Shown here in pieces: positions 1 through 11,766 of a stretch of 64,000 nucleotides of DNA (position 1 is the first letter of the stretch; every line of letters starts with the position of its first letter). The position numbers and the translations under genes are program-made. This stretch comes from Megaleporinus macrocephalus (Eukaryota; Chordata; Actinopteri; Characiformes; Anostomidae), in the NCBI GenBank assembly GCA_021613375.1, contig CM038711.1, positions 15,462,576-15,526,575 on the forward strand, in the 5' to 3' direction. The notes under the pieces are model-generated. The model saw only the letters and a list, made by a program, of their open reading frames with translations, ran no database searches and was not told where the DNA came from.

Positions 1-199
1 TCAGTGAATTTAGTGGGAGTACTTACATTCTTGACACTCCAGTGATGAGATATTCTGCGATTTCTTTTATCAGCTTAATAGGAAGAGCCTGGTAGTCTTA
101 TCAGGCTAATTCAGTTAGACTGTCCTAATACATTACACTTAATAGATCTTACCCACAGTGTTTAGGCAGGGCTTTGGAGTTAGTAACTCACATTTAATG
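1..199. other. Non-coding DNA, nothing recognised
   Basis: AT-rich sequence with no supported gene, RNA or repeat. It leads directly into the fold-back MITE piece to its right. Confidence 0.5.
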
Positions 200-450
200 C
201 TCTGTCTGATCTCTCGTACCAGCATACTAACCTTCCACTACCACGCCAGTGTCACTGCAGTGCTGAGAATGATCCACCACCTACAATCCACATTGTGGTC
301 TCGCCGGAGTTCTTATCAGGGAAAAATAGGGTCAAAGTGGGATAGAGAGAAGGATAGTTCAAAGAGTGAAACAGATGGACTACAGTCGGTAACTGTGGAT
401 CTACAAAGGGCACAAAGACACAAAGAGGTGGTTTTATATATAAGTGTATT
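200..450 (+). mobile_element. Fold-back MITE fragment (copy A, right arm)
   Basis: Contains the hallmark core GTCACTGCAGTGCTGAGAAT followed by GATCCACCAC, then AACAGATGGACTACAGTC and ends near AGGTGGTTTTA. The same ordered blocks recur at 15.4, 20.6 and (reverse arm) 20.2 and 27.4 kb, so this is one member of a family of large inverted-repeat elements. Only the right arm is present. The 110-residue open frame through it is a by-product of the repeat and is not called a gene. Confidence 0.75.
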
Positions 451-2695
451 CTGTATAAACATGCTTAATGTAAGTTGGACTGAATACTGAGACATTTGGG
501 AATGCTTATTTTTATGGTGATAAACCAAAAAATTTGGATGGCAAAAACATTCTGTAAGCACTTTTAAACATTTCACAGTACACCATCAGCCAAAGCATGC
601 CGTGCTAATAAATTAGTAAAGGTAATGTACCTCATTAAATCAGTAAACCGTTTGACCTCCATCTTAAATGTTTTGCATAAACCATCTTGTAATCTGCAGC
701 ATATTTTTACTATGCTCTGAAATTAGTGTCGTCATTAGCACAAGTGGATCCTGCTTTAAAGGGATCGTTTTCTAAAGCTTTCTCCTTCCTGTTTCCTGAA
801 AAAAGGGATATAACACTGTAGGTGTGAAAGAGAAGACTTGCATGATCTGTACCCAGAAGCAGCAGACAGTCTAAATCTGGCTAATGTTCGCTAAGCTACT
901 TTTCTTGGCAGCTGATCACTGAAGAGTGCTGAGAAGAAGCGAGTCTCTGCCAAACTCTGCATGTGGATCAGAATCAGCGACAAGAGAAAGCACCTGTAAA
1001 TAGAACACCTTGCCAAGGTGCCCAGGAAAGCAGAGCATGGATCTCAGTTGGAGGCCTAATATCCAAGATTCAAGACAGCCATGTTTTTAAAAAGGAAGGC
1101 CCGGCATTGTGAAATGATGTAATAGGCAGGCAATATCTTTGAGCTGTGGATGAATCATACTTACAGCATGTTTGCTTTATATATGCTGTAAACCACAACT
1201 GATGCCTTAGGTGAAGATCAATGTTTCAATAAATGATTACTGTACTTTGCATAAGTCATCAACCAACCTTTATTTATTTATTTACATAAATAAATAAACA
1301 TCAGGTAATAAAATGAAAGTTATAAAAGTGAATCATTAAAAGATGTAGGACCTGGTAGGCCATCAGATAAAGACATAAAACGTAATTAGGTCTTACTTAA
1401 AATTTAAATCTTTGAGAGAGAGGAAAAAAAAACAAGCTTAACTCTTGCTCTAAACCAAAGGTGTTTCTGTTTTTAACCCTTTACTGTGTGAAAGTATGTT
1501 TAGCTGTCAAAAAGCCCTTACCAAAAAAAAAAGTAAAGAACTCTAGAAATAGATACAGAGTAAGGTTTTGTGGAATGATGAGTCAAAATTTTTTATTTTG
1601 ATTTCCTGGATCCAGCAAATAATAATTTGCTATGCCTCCAACAACACATAGCTTTTATTTGGGAAACTGGAAATAATGATATTCTACAGGGGCGCTAGCT
1701 ATCCCTAGTTTACATTAACTGAGTTAAATTGAGTGTTTTTTATAATAAAAAATGTTAATTTGTCTTTGACAAGCTGGAAATGTTAACCCCCCCTGCAAAA
1801 TGGTATGATCCAGCTTCTCTTTTCGCATCACGTGCACGCATGGTGTCAGTGCTTTATTTGACTGCTGTCGTGTGTCTAGTAAGTTTTGCAAAGATGTATT
1901 TTTGTACTTTATCACCAGAACCAACACATTACAGTCATTATCAGCAGTCCATGTTTCTCATGCACTCTTTATTCTGTTATTGTTAGCTAGGAGTGACTAA
2001 AGCCAAATGTGCTAAAGTAGTGATGTCTGTATGTGTATTAGCTAATGAATGTTACAGAATGATAAGATATGAAGATCATCAGCGGTAGTTTGACAGTAAA
2101 ACTGTGGGATTTCAGTTGTCACTGGCTCAGCAGTTCTTCCGTTGTTCTTTCACACACATCTTACCACTGTAGTCTTTGAACCCGCCTCAGACCTCACATA
2201 CAACCTCACTAATTATGGACCAGTGACCCCAATGACCTTGGTTCTGCAAAAGGAAGGATGCATTGTTATTACCTTTCGTTATGTCAGTGGAAACTACTTT
2301 AATAGACGTCACAGCACAAATACATTCTAGTACCTAACACAAAAAACATGACATCAGAAGCATTGCAGTATGAACAGCTAAAGCAGGTATTGATGGACTG
2401 CATTGCTGCACAACATCTGATGCAAACACAGTCATATGTTGCAGTAAGCCATAATTCAGTTACTCAAACATTCCTGCGTTTCTGGATCAGACTGTGCTGC
2501 ACAAAGAAGTTTTTGTTAAAATACCTACAGTTATAGTTTGTGATAAATTCAGTTAATGCCTATGTACATGTACATATATGTATTTTATATGAATGTGAAG
2601 GGTCGCATTGTGAGGATAGATCAGTTGTCTGTTTGTTTTTTGTTTTGTAATCCAGTTAATTTGATGGCAAATTTGTTGTTGTTTCCAAGCTATGG
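451..2695. other. Non-coding DNA, no gene seen
   Basis: AT-rich and mostly non-repetitive. The only local structure noted is a TTTATTTATTTA / TAAATAAATAAA palindrome near 1270-1300. Short open frames (60-70 codons) are at the level expected by chance, lack codon bias or domains, and are not called. Confidence 0.5.
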
Positions 2696-3015
2696 AATTT
2701 TGAACCTCCTGACTAGCCAATGGCCTAAACTCCTGCTTAGCTATTTAGCCTAGCCTTCTGCGTACCTTTTAGCATCATGCTTTGACATTAGCCTAAGCAC
2801 AAACCTAGCCACTTGCCCAGCCCATAGTCTAGCCTGCTGCATAGACATTTGCCTATGCTATAGTTTATCCTTCTACCTAGACATTAGCCTAACTACTTGC
2901 TTAGCCTTCTGTCAAATCCATAACCTAGCCTCCTGCCCAGCCATTAGCCAAACATCTGCCTGGTCTTTAATGTAGCATCATGCCTAGTTCTTAGTCTAGC
3001 CATTTGCCTAAGTTC
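2696..3015 (+). repeat. Degenerate CTAGCC-rich minisatellite, block 1
   Basis: Repeated variants of a phrase like CCTAGCCATTAGCC followed by TNCTGCC, spaced roughly 20-30 bases, run through this stretch (for example TTTAGCCTAGCCTTCTGC, AACCTAGCCTCCTGCCCAG, GTCTAGCCTGCTGC). Units are diverged and uneven in length, as in an old minisatellite. A second block of the same phrase lies at 3780-3975. Confidence 0.65.
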
Positions 3016-3405
3016 CTTTACCTCAGTTTCAGTGGCTTCTCGGTTGACAATAAATAATAAATAAATGGGTTTGTGCAGTCAGGAGGGATTAAGTAATAAA
3101 CTTCGTCATACAAGGCATTAATTTGTGTTGTACATCTGGTGCTGCTGGCGTCAGTGGAACAATTTCCATGTTACCCCTCAAAAAGTGTTGACATTTGAGA
3201 CTGCCACTCGTTTGCAGGAGCTGGAGGTTGTAAAAAATGTCTACAGTGGCATGACTACGTGGCCTGCCTGTGTGCGTGATTACCTTTTTGTCAAGTACCT
3301 TCTTCCTAGCTGTATTACCATCTTCAGCTAACATCAATCTTGCTTTTTGGTTATGGTTATTTTCACTGATGATTCTCTATCATATTATCACTCTGTAGAC
3401 ATCAG
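3016..3405. other. Non-coding spacer, no gene seen
   Basis: Separates the first minisatellite block from the (AT)n array. Two overlapping opposite-strand open frames here (68 and 82 codons) show no domain and are treated as chance. Confidence 0.4.

Positions 3406-3408
<3 letters not shown>

Positions 3409-3479
<71 letters not shown>
3409..3479 (+). repeat. (AT)n microsatellite
   Basis: About 35 uninterrupted AT dinucleotides. The array creates Tyr-Ile repeat open frames on both strands, which are artefacts. Confidence 0.98.
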
Positions 3480-3480
<1 letters not shown>

Positions 3481-3779
3481 TTTATTTAGCTTCAACTCCC
3501 ACACTGTGAGGTCAGTAACCATCTTTAAAGCAATAGCAGCATTTATAAAATTACAGTAATGTAATTTGTTAGAAACAAATAAATAACAATTAAATTTTCT
3601 GCAAAATAAAAGCAATATTTTGTTGTTTTTGTGAATTTACATTTTTCTGTATTGGACCTGTATTTTTATAAATTAATCAAAGATTGTGTTAAACATGATG
3701 ATTTTACAAAACATTGACAGGATAAAAAGAACACTTGGGTGACTAATGGCTGGGCAGAGACCTGGCTGATGGCTTTTTC

Positions 3780-3975
3780 TTTAAGTGTAGCCTCCTGCCC
3801 AGCCATTAGCTGACCACTGCCTAGACAATGCCTACTGTTTAGCCATTAGCCAGCCCCCTGCCTGGCCATTAGTCGAGTGTCCTGCTTAGTCACGCCTAGC
3901 CACCCGCTGTTGGGCTAACTTCCTGCATAGTCTGATGTCTTACCCACTGCTTAGTCTTTTTTAGCTCAGAAGAAC
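3780..3975 (+). repeat. Degenerate CTAGCC-rich minisatellite, block 2
   Basis: Further copies of the phrase seen at 2696-3015, such as TAGCCTCCTGCCCAGCCATT, TTAGCCATTAGCCAGCC and CCCCTGCCTGGCCATTAG. It lies about 770 bases after block 1, with the (AT)n array between them, so one array was probably split or expanded unevenly. Confidence 0.65.
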
Positions 3976-4999
3976 TTAGCTTACCCTAGGCCACAATAGC
4001 CATAACCTTTTGTGCTCTCGGCACAGTTCAGTGTTTTACTTATTTCTGATTACTTTGTGTCCAGTTTCCATTTTGGTCCTTGTCTAGGTCATTACACAAA
4101 CAGCCTGATGTGGCAAATTAAACCTTTCAACTAAAATTGAAATAAGATCCTTCACAACCTCATTAGAATTGCCAATTTTTTGGTGAAGATCAGTTAATTG
4201 CTGGAATTAATTAAATGCAGTTGAAATACAGTTCATAAAATTTTACTTTTAATTAAATTTAATTAAACTGTGAAGCTTAGAAAATGTCCAATCTTATGGA
4301 CTTCATTTGCAAAGTGTATCTTAGACAAGTTTTAATTACCTATAAATCTAAACTGATTATCAATTTTTAGATGAGGAACCACTTAACAAGTCAAACTCTG
4401 CATTATGTTGGCTTATTATTTATTACTCTCAACAGGTTATTATTTTGGTTATTGTTCATGCCTAATCTGATATTAGTATATATTTAAATGTAAACCACAA
4501 TAAGATTGCAGTGGGGCTATTTTTACTGTTAATAGCCCATACAGTGCAATGCTAGTCTAAATCTGTTTTTGAAGACCTGAGTCATGGATTTTGGCTTGGA
4601 TTTCTCTTAGGATGCAACATAATCTTAATTTTCTGCTTTATGTGATCCACTATTACATTGTCTTTAAAACAGAGGAGTGTCAAAAAATAGCCCTCTCTCA
4701 GTCTTTAAACAATATCTGCTTTTGGAGGATTTTGTGTCTGTCTGGCCTCAGGGATAAACAAAACTACAGATTCTAAACCATTATGAAAAGCATTTGTTAT
4801 ATTAGCATTTATATTTATACATGCCGCAGATTATCTTTCTCTCTCAATAATTGTGTGGTACCCCAGACAACAACCTAAATAGCAATTTTGCACTGTGCAA
4901 ACAGTAGCAGGCTGCCTCATTTTCATATAAAAAAAAAAAAATTACAGCATCTTTGCGAAACCAATAATGCTGAACCTCTTGCATGGTGACAGATTTGCC
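3976..4999. other. Non-coding AT-rich DNA, nothing recognised
   Basis: No gene, RNA or clear repeat seen. The TTTAATTAAATTTAATTAAA stretch near 4247-4266 is a local AT palindrome. Confidence 0.45.
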
Positions 5000-5340
5000 A
5001 TTACCCCGTGCTCTCAAATGAATGGCATGTTTTTCTCCTTGGCAGGTCTCCGTTGAACAATCTTAACAAGGGGTTTTATGCGTATCCAAAGGCCATGCAG
5101 TAATTCAAAATTCGCCCCGGAGAGACATTTCCCCGTTTTTAAAATGCAAAATCATAAGTCTAATCAGTGGGTATCAGGCCCTGCCATCGTCGTCTTTTAC
5201 CGCCTCATTAAACCTCCCTGGCATGAGCTTCTTCTCTAATCGCCTCTGCTCCCAAATTTAGACATGTGTTCCCATCGCACTTCACACACTTTCTGCTGTG
5301 AAACTTTCTTATAATCACAGAACTCATGAAGTGAGTAAAA
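5000..5340. other. Candidate conserved noncoding element
   Basis: About 340 bases of balanced composition, without tandem structure, rich in homeodomain-type TAAT/ATTA cores and standing out from AT-rich flanks. It has no open frame of note. Composition alone suggests a possible enhancer; no conservation data are available, so this is a weak inference. Confidence 0.25.
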
Positions 5341-5900
5341 GTGCTTTGATTGTCTGGGTTGGGTTATCCGTGCGACATTGTTACCTTCCGCAGTGGTTAA
5401 GGTGCACTTTTATGGAGTAATAAAGAAATTTACGAATTGAAAATTACTCTGCACTCTTCAAAAATCTAGAACTACTTTGCTTGCATTTGAAAACATTTCA
5501 ATAGAAAATTGGGAATAATTTAGGACACACCTTCATGATCATGCACATTTAAGCAGATTTTGATTAAATAATGACAATGGCATATTCTGAAAAAAATGGT
5601 GGTTTAAACCACTAAATTGTCTGTGTAGTAGCCAGATTTAATGACCCAGTTACACTTTATTGAAGTCTGTGTTAAAATATATACAAGCCAAGAATCTTAG
5701 TCTTGTTAAAATGAAAAAAAAAAAAGGAATATTTATATCAGACCCTACGTCTGCTGAGGACGTAGCCTTTTTCCCTTTCACAAACACATCCAAAACAACA
5801 CACATACTGCGTCTTTAAGATGCTGAGAAATCAATCCATGCTTTCATGCAACTATTGAATTAGACTATAATGTGTTATTGGCTGGTTGCCTCGCAGTCTC
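5341..5900. other. Non-coding DNA, no gene seen
   Basis: Only short A-runs and AT-rich sequence are visible before the LINE remnant starts. Confidence 0.4.
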
Positions 5901-5904
5901 TCTT

Positions 5905-6327
5905 AATAGGTTCCAACTAGTTTAGAATGCAGCAGCCAGTGTGCTAAGAAAAAAAAAAGTCTGAGCGTATCTCCAGTCATATTCAGTTTACACTGGCTTC
6001 TTGTTCCATTGACAATCAGTCGGCTTATGACAACTGAAGCCCTAAGGCCTAAATGGCCTAGCTCTGACATACCTTACCAATCTGTTGCTGCCTTATAGCT
6101 CATCCAGAATGTTATATTCTTACTTGCAGCTGAGTTGGTGGAAGATCATTTTGGATTCAAAATGTATATGTTTTGAAGTATTACAGCTTATTTTCTTCTA
6201 TTGTTTTACAGCTGTCACTTAATTAGACTACAATTTTGTTTGGTATCCCCACAGTTTTACTAACGTGACTATGTAAAACGTCTTTGGAGATTTTGTGACT
6301 AAAATATAAAGTTATTTATGAATAATA

Positions 6328-6330
<3 letters not shown>
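5905..6330 (+). mobile_element. LINE 3'-end fragment (end of RT ORF plus 3' UTR)
   Basis: The stretch AGAATGCAGCAGCCAGTGTG followed by a frame reading roughly SPVIFSLHWLLVPLTI and a later KWPSSDIPYQSVAAL matches the familiar C-terminal part of fish non-LTR retrotransposon ORF2 (the QNAAARVLT / SLHWLPV / LNGLAP region), with stops and frame slips. It then runs into GTAAAACGTCTTTGGAGATT and ATATAAAGTTATT, the usual 3' UTR end of such LINEs, and the (ATT)n tail. It is 5'-truncated, as most LINE insertions are, and inactive. L2/Rex-like membership is inferred from memory; the family could be another CR1-group clade. Confidence 0.7.
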
Positions 6331-6397
<67 letters not shown>

Positions 6398-6440
6398 ATT
6401 ATTATTATGATGATGATGATGATGATGATAATGATGATTT
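6329..6440 (+). repeat. (ATT)n followed by (GAT)n microsatellite
   Basis: About 80 bases of ATT repeats grade into GAT repeats. It sits at the 3' end of the LINE fragment, where this LINE type carries a short ATT tail, so the microsatellite probably grew from that tail. Confidence 0.95.
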
Positions 6441-6579
6441 TTATATTTACTAGAAAAATACATACATGTGGCTTATAAAAGAGCAGGGCATATGTTTTGC
6501 CATTCTCAGTTGCCATTCTTTATGCTTTCATTCGGTTTCTGCTAAGACTGTCTCTTTTACTGAATGTGCATGGATTTAG

Positions 6580-7090
6580 CCCCTGTGTACAACTTCTTTC
6601 TTGCTCAGTAAGGGGCTTGTTCTTCACAGTAATTGTGGCTAATTAGATTTTGCCTCCACATTCTATTTTTCATACTGCAGGGTAAACCGAGGCAAAAAGA
6701 TTTGTACATCTACAAACAGACTGCACTGCAGAGTTAGAAAGAATGCCATTAGTCACAGAAGCTCATTTGCAATAATTTGTCTGCATAATAAAAATGTAGG
6801 TTGAATGCATGGCTTTCTGTCTTTCATGAACTTCCAATGTCATCCAGCTACCAATTATGTTTTAAATTGCAATTTATCTCAGTTAATTGCCATAATTAAT
6901 ATTCGATGGAACACTGAAAAGACTCCCACTTGATTTGTTCCAGTTTTAATTTAACATATCACGGCTCATAATCAGACTGTAAGATATGCATCTTTTTAAT
7001 CATGCTTGTCCACTTGAGGCACCTTCAAACTCCAGCCTAAATCTGTATCGTGGAGACATTACGGAGACACCAAGTCTCAGTGGCACAAAG
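6580..7090. other. Candidate conserved noncoding element
   Basis: A non-repetitive block with many ATTA/TAAT motifs (TGGCTAATTAGATTTTGCC, GTTAATTGCCATAATTAA, TTAATCATGCTTGTCC). It follows the LINE tail abruptly and has no coding potential. The look is that of a vertebrate developmental enhancer, but this is pattern impression only. Confidence 0.3.
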
Positions 7091-8950
7091 TAAAAAAGAC
7101 AAAGCTGAACTTGTGAAAACACAACAACCTGGAATGATAGTAAAAACTAATCAGACAGAAATCAAATAGTCACTACACGGCTAATTTCAAAAGTAGATTA
7201 GGAAAAATCTGAAACACAGACAGACAGACAGACAGAGCCAAATAAACCACAGCTATTGACACTATGAGGATATGCTCTCTGCTACGAGCCAAGGCTGGGA
7301 GCAAAAATAGGCATGGCAATATTACCTGTCCTGCTTCTGCCACTTTGATTCAATTTGATTTCATGCCCGAGATGAAACCCACTCAGGACTATTTGAACCA
7401 GGGCCAATATTCATTTAGATAGGAAGTATGATAGGAAAGGCCAAGGCCATGATTAATTCTGTTACTGGCCTCATACTTGTATTTCATTAGCCAGGTGCGC
7501 GAGACCACCACAGCTTATTGCAAAAACAGGGAGCAATCAGAGTGACTTTGACCCAGAGTGGAAGTGAAGAAAGAAAGAAAGAATGAAAGAAAGAAAGATT
7601 ATTGTATGTTATAGAAACGAAAAACAGTGTTCTAAGCACAATATTACATTATATTGAATATAGTAGATACAAATATTGGGTAACACCTTACTTTAACACT
7701 GCTAAATATCATTGATACAGACATTTAATAATTAAATAAACATGTCATATTCATTAATATTATGTTATCACTAACTGATAATATTGTTTTTCTCCTTGAC
7801 CTTGACAAAGACCTATTTAGATAAATAGTTAGCTGAAATGTGTGAATGTGGATATCAATAATTAAAAGCAACAATATGTATCTTTAAACGTTAATATTTC
7901 AGAATAGATTTAAACACTTGGATTCCACAAATGAAGTAATATCTACTATAGAATAAAGTCTGGTTTTAGGTACAGGTACACTAAATAGCCCAAAAAATGT
8001 GGAAAGGGTTCAAACAAACAGCACTGAAAAGAAGATTGCAGATGACTCTGATAAGTTCCATTTCTGTGCTATGATTCTAAAAAACAGTCTAAGCTAATGA
8101 GATGTAATGTGATCTTGTAGGAAAACAACATGCTCTAGAACATGACTCTGGAAAAGCAGCAGTAGGTGAGCAGTAGGTAAGTGAGCTATCATTTGTCATG
8201 ACATATAATGCTTGAGGTCAGCACCTCGAAGGCTAACCAGAGTCTGCTTAGCATAAATTAGCATGTTACATGTGTCATTACATAAAATATTATTGCATTT
8301 GAAATGATAATTAGTGGTAATGGCAAAATGATACTGTCATATAATTGAACAAAATCTGTCCTGACAACCTGACAGCACATGATTTTGCTATGATCTTTAT
8401 AGCATATCAATGTTATGAAGCAAGGTTCAAGTAAAGTGAAAAAACATGAACTGCTAGTAACTGTTATTTATTTCCAAAAAAAAATTATGCCAAGCAATTT
8501 CCCCCCATTGATATTAGTCCATTAAAAGGCCCATATACTATTTTTTCCTTTTTTTAGATTTTATCTTTCCCCTGAGGTCAACTTATGAGGTTTTGTGTTT
8601 TAATGCACAAAAACATAAATAAGTCATAATTAATTTTTAAATCACTACATTTCAACCTTTCTTTATCCTTTAGAATTATTTAATCTGTTTTGTTTACCGT
8701 GGCTGCCACATTCAAAAAGCAGTCAAGGCTTTTCAATAAAAAAAAGTCAAGGTGTTTAATAAAAAAAAAGCTTGCTGCGACTTTCACCCCTGCCTTGAGT
8801 GTCCCTCCTGATCCTGGGGGTAGCACAGTCCATGCTACAATGATATTATGTATTATGTTGAAAAGATAATGCCGGTAATGCATTGTAGTGAGCATTAGCA
8901 ATATATAACCATAAAAATTATGGATATGATGACATAAATAACACATAAGA
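7091..8950. other. Non-coding DNA with small simple repeats
   Basis: Holds a (GACA)n run near 7218-7237 and an AAAG/GAAT run near 7568-7600. The phrase GGTAACACCTTACTTTAACA at 7679 resembles the end of a common fish MITE class, but no partner end was found. No gene is supported. Confidence 0.45.
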
Positions 8951-10164
8951 TATATACAGTTGCAAGAAAAATGTAAGCCATGTGAAACTACCTACATTAT
9001 TTGCATGAATTACTAATTCAAAGTGGTAATCACAATACCAGTATAACAATCATACTAAACTTATATTAAACAGATCTTTTTATGTATTTTATTGCAGTGC
9101 ATGCTAGAAGAAGTAAGTTCACCTTTCTGGTAATGGCTTCTTCAAGAGCTAATTGGCAAAAGTTGTTGCAATTAAAGAGAAGCGGTTGAAAGTGTGGGTT
9201 TTACAGGTGCTAGGTGCTTTGCACATTAAATTGAGGCAGCACACAAAGCCTGTTTACTGACAAATCTGTTCTTCTCGAGAAAGGTTAGCTTGAACCATGC
9301 CTTGAAACAAATAACTTCCAGAAGATCTTAAAGAACATGTTTTGGAGATGGAAAAAGCTGGAAAAGGCTATGAAAGGATGCTGTAAAAAACTCCAGCGAC
9401 AAATAATGTCTCTGTGAGCATCGCGATATGCTCCAACACCACCTCCTGCAAACCAGGAGAACAAGCAAGTTAACACACAAATGAATTAATCAGTCAACCA
9501 ATCAATGACTTCATTATTGCTTTCAGTCAGCAAAAATAGAAGGCCAATATGTTCTCCAAATTTGTCTCATAACAGATCTTAAAAGATGAGCTAAACTAAA
9601 TGTCGTATTTGTTAACTAAAAATGCTTTGAAAGTATTTACTGAAACATTTTAGTTAATTAATTTACTAGCAGCTAATAATAAAAACTTGCAGGCTCCAAA
9701 GCTATAGCTAGGTAAGCTAATTGCTGCCCAAAGGATCCAAAACACATGTTTAAAAAAAAATATCAGTTTTAGGCCCATATTGATTTTGTGAAATGACCTT
9801 AAATTGGGACATTAATAAACAAAATTAATAAATAAAATTAATAAGTCATGGGGCACGCAGGACAAAAATTCACTATATAATCACTATACAATGGCAAAGA
9901 ATGTTAAATAATTTGCTTAAAATGTTAATAAATACGTGTTTTCTGAGAATAATACTGCATACCTTCAAAAGAATGCCACGACATGCTGCTTTGATAAATT
10001 CAAAATGTTGTTCAGTGAGCAATAGAAACCGTAATTGCACAAGCATCACTGCAGATTCAAGCAAAAAGACTAACACAACATTTAATTCAGCACATTTTTT
10101 ATGTTTGCTAAGTGAGTTCTTTTGTAAAAAAAAAAAAATCAATCATACATCAATCAAACATGAT

Positions 10165-10785
10165 GTTGGATTGTTGCTACTCTCCCAAGGAGTGGGCCCC
10201 CTGTTCACTGGGTAACCTCTAAAAACACAACGAGAAAAAAGTGAGAAAGAACCTGAGGTTAACAGCAAAAGACCTACAGAATATGTTACAAGCTACAAAT
10301 AATCTTTGTTTGTCTGTTCACTATTCACAAGAGTGATGTTCAGTGCTGTAGTCTATCTCAATTCCACAATGAATCTAGGGAAATGTTTTATGGACAAAGT
10401 TCTAAATTGGAAGTTCGTGGCTCTGCTGCCTCAAGGGTCTGGAGGCCTTGCGATCATTGAGGGAACAATGAATTCAAAGGTGCATTTTACATGAAAATGT
10501 AAGGTCAGCGGTCCATGGCCTCAAGCTGAAGAGACATTGAGTGATGCAAATCACATATGCAAAGAAGAAAATTTGTGTCTTGAAATGGCGAGAGTCGTGA
10601 CCTTAACCATACTGATATGCTGTGTTATGACCTGGGCTGTGCAAGCAAGACAACCTGGAAATACTAATGAATTTAACACATATATTACATCTTATTTGTA
10701 GCTACAAGAAATGTTTGATGGAGGTCATGTCTTCTAAAGGCATCTACAGGTTATTGACTTTTTCTAACTTGTACTAAATGTTAGG
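10165..10785 (+). pseudogene. Tc1 transposase remnant (middle and C-terminal part)
   Basis: Frame fragments of a Tc1-family DDE transposase are readable. LAIIEGTMNSKV (near 10447-10482) matches the segment after the glycine-rich patch. Further on, a frame reads ESRDLNHTDMLCYDLG (near 10588-10635), the position where active Tc1 enzymes have PDLNPIE, so the third catalytic acidic residue is changed from E to D and its context is lost. A following frame gives KKCLMEVMSSKGIY, the C-terminal end. Frames shift several times. The piece belongs to the element whose ends are at 8956 and 12020. It cannot encode transposase. Confidence 0.75.
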
Positions 10786-10943
10786 TGTAACGCTGTGGGA
10801 GATGACGAAGGTAGATATACAAGCAATTGTCTCTTATTTGACTCCATAATTAACAAGGGGTGAAACTGACAGAGGGGAAGCAATGCTACAGGTACGAACA
10901 CACACAATTCTAGACAAAGACTCGGAAAAAACAGAGGGTATAT

Positions 10944-11766
10944 AAAGTGGGTACGGAAAGTATTCAGACCCCTTTCATTTTTTCACTCTGTGTTTTATTG
11001 CAGCCATATGCTAAATCAAAAAAGTTCATTTTATTTCTCATTAATGCACACTTAGCACCCCATCTTGAGAGAAAAAAACAGAAATGTACAGATTTTTGCT
11101 AATTTAATAAAAAAGAAAAAACTTAAATATCACATGGTCAAGTATTCAGACCCTTTGCTGTGACACTCATATTTAACTCAAATGCTGTCCATTTTTTCTG
11201 ATCCTCCTTGAGATGGTTCTACTCCTTTATTGGAGTCCAGCTGTGTTTAATTAAACTAATTGGAAAAGGCACACACCTGTCTATAAAAGACCTCACAGCT
11301 CACAATCCATGTCAGAGCAAATGAGAATCATGAGGTCGAAGGAACTGCCTAAGAAGTTCAGAGACAGAATTGTGGCAGGGCACAGATCTGGCCAAGGTTA
11401 CAAAAGAATTTCTGCAGCACTTAAGGTTCCTAAGAGCACAGTGGCCTCCATAATCCTTAAATGGAAAAGGTTTGAGATGACCAGAACTCAACCGTAAAGA
11501 AGAACCCAACGATCACTGTGGCTAAGCTCCATAGATGCAGTAGGAAGATGGGAGAAAGTTCCACAAAGTCAACTCTCAGCCCTCCACCAGTCGGGGCTTT
11601 ATGGCAGAGTGGCCCAAAAAAAGCCTCTCCTCTATGCAAGACATGCCAGACTATGAGAAATAAGATTCTCTGTTCTGATGAGACGAAGATTGAACTTTTT
11701 GCCGTTAATTCTAAGTTGTATGTGTGGCGAAACCCAGGCACTGCTCATCACCTGCCCAATACAATC
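10944..11766 (+). mobile_element. Tc1-like element inserted in the LTR, 3'-truncated
   Basis: Starts just after a TATA-type TA target with AAGTGGGTACGGAAAGTATT, then CAGACCCCTTTCATTTTTTC, the familiar left end of a fish Tc1 family. The leader includes GGAGTCCAGCTGTGTTTAAT before the transposase start. Sequence resembling the LTR resumes at about 11767, so the right half and right inverted repeat of this element are missing. It is the innermost member of a three-level nest. Confidence 0.75.
11309..11766 (+). pseudogene. Tc1 transposase gene remnant (N-terminal and first catalytic part)
   Basis: The opening 62 codons encode the paired-like helix-turn-helix DNA-binding domain, with ELPKKFRDRIVAGHRSGQG and STVASIILKWKRF, close to Tc1 family consensus. 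A stop follows TRTQP at 11495-11497. The frame then continues in pieces (RRTQRSLW; later CKTCQTMRNKILCSDETKIE), showing the first catalytic Asp in SDETK and the VWRNPGTAHHL motif. A block normally between the HTH and SDE is shortened around LCKTCQTM. Nothing after HLPNTI survives, so the second D and final E are absent and the gene is dead. The start at 11309 adds a few residues before the usual Met at 11330; either could be the old start. Confidence 0.8.

Noticed and set aside
3347..3615. Open frames with long Tyr-Ile repeats on both strands (also at 47572 and 54009)
   Set aside because: They are translations of (AT)n microsatellites and have no other support.
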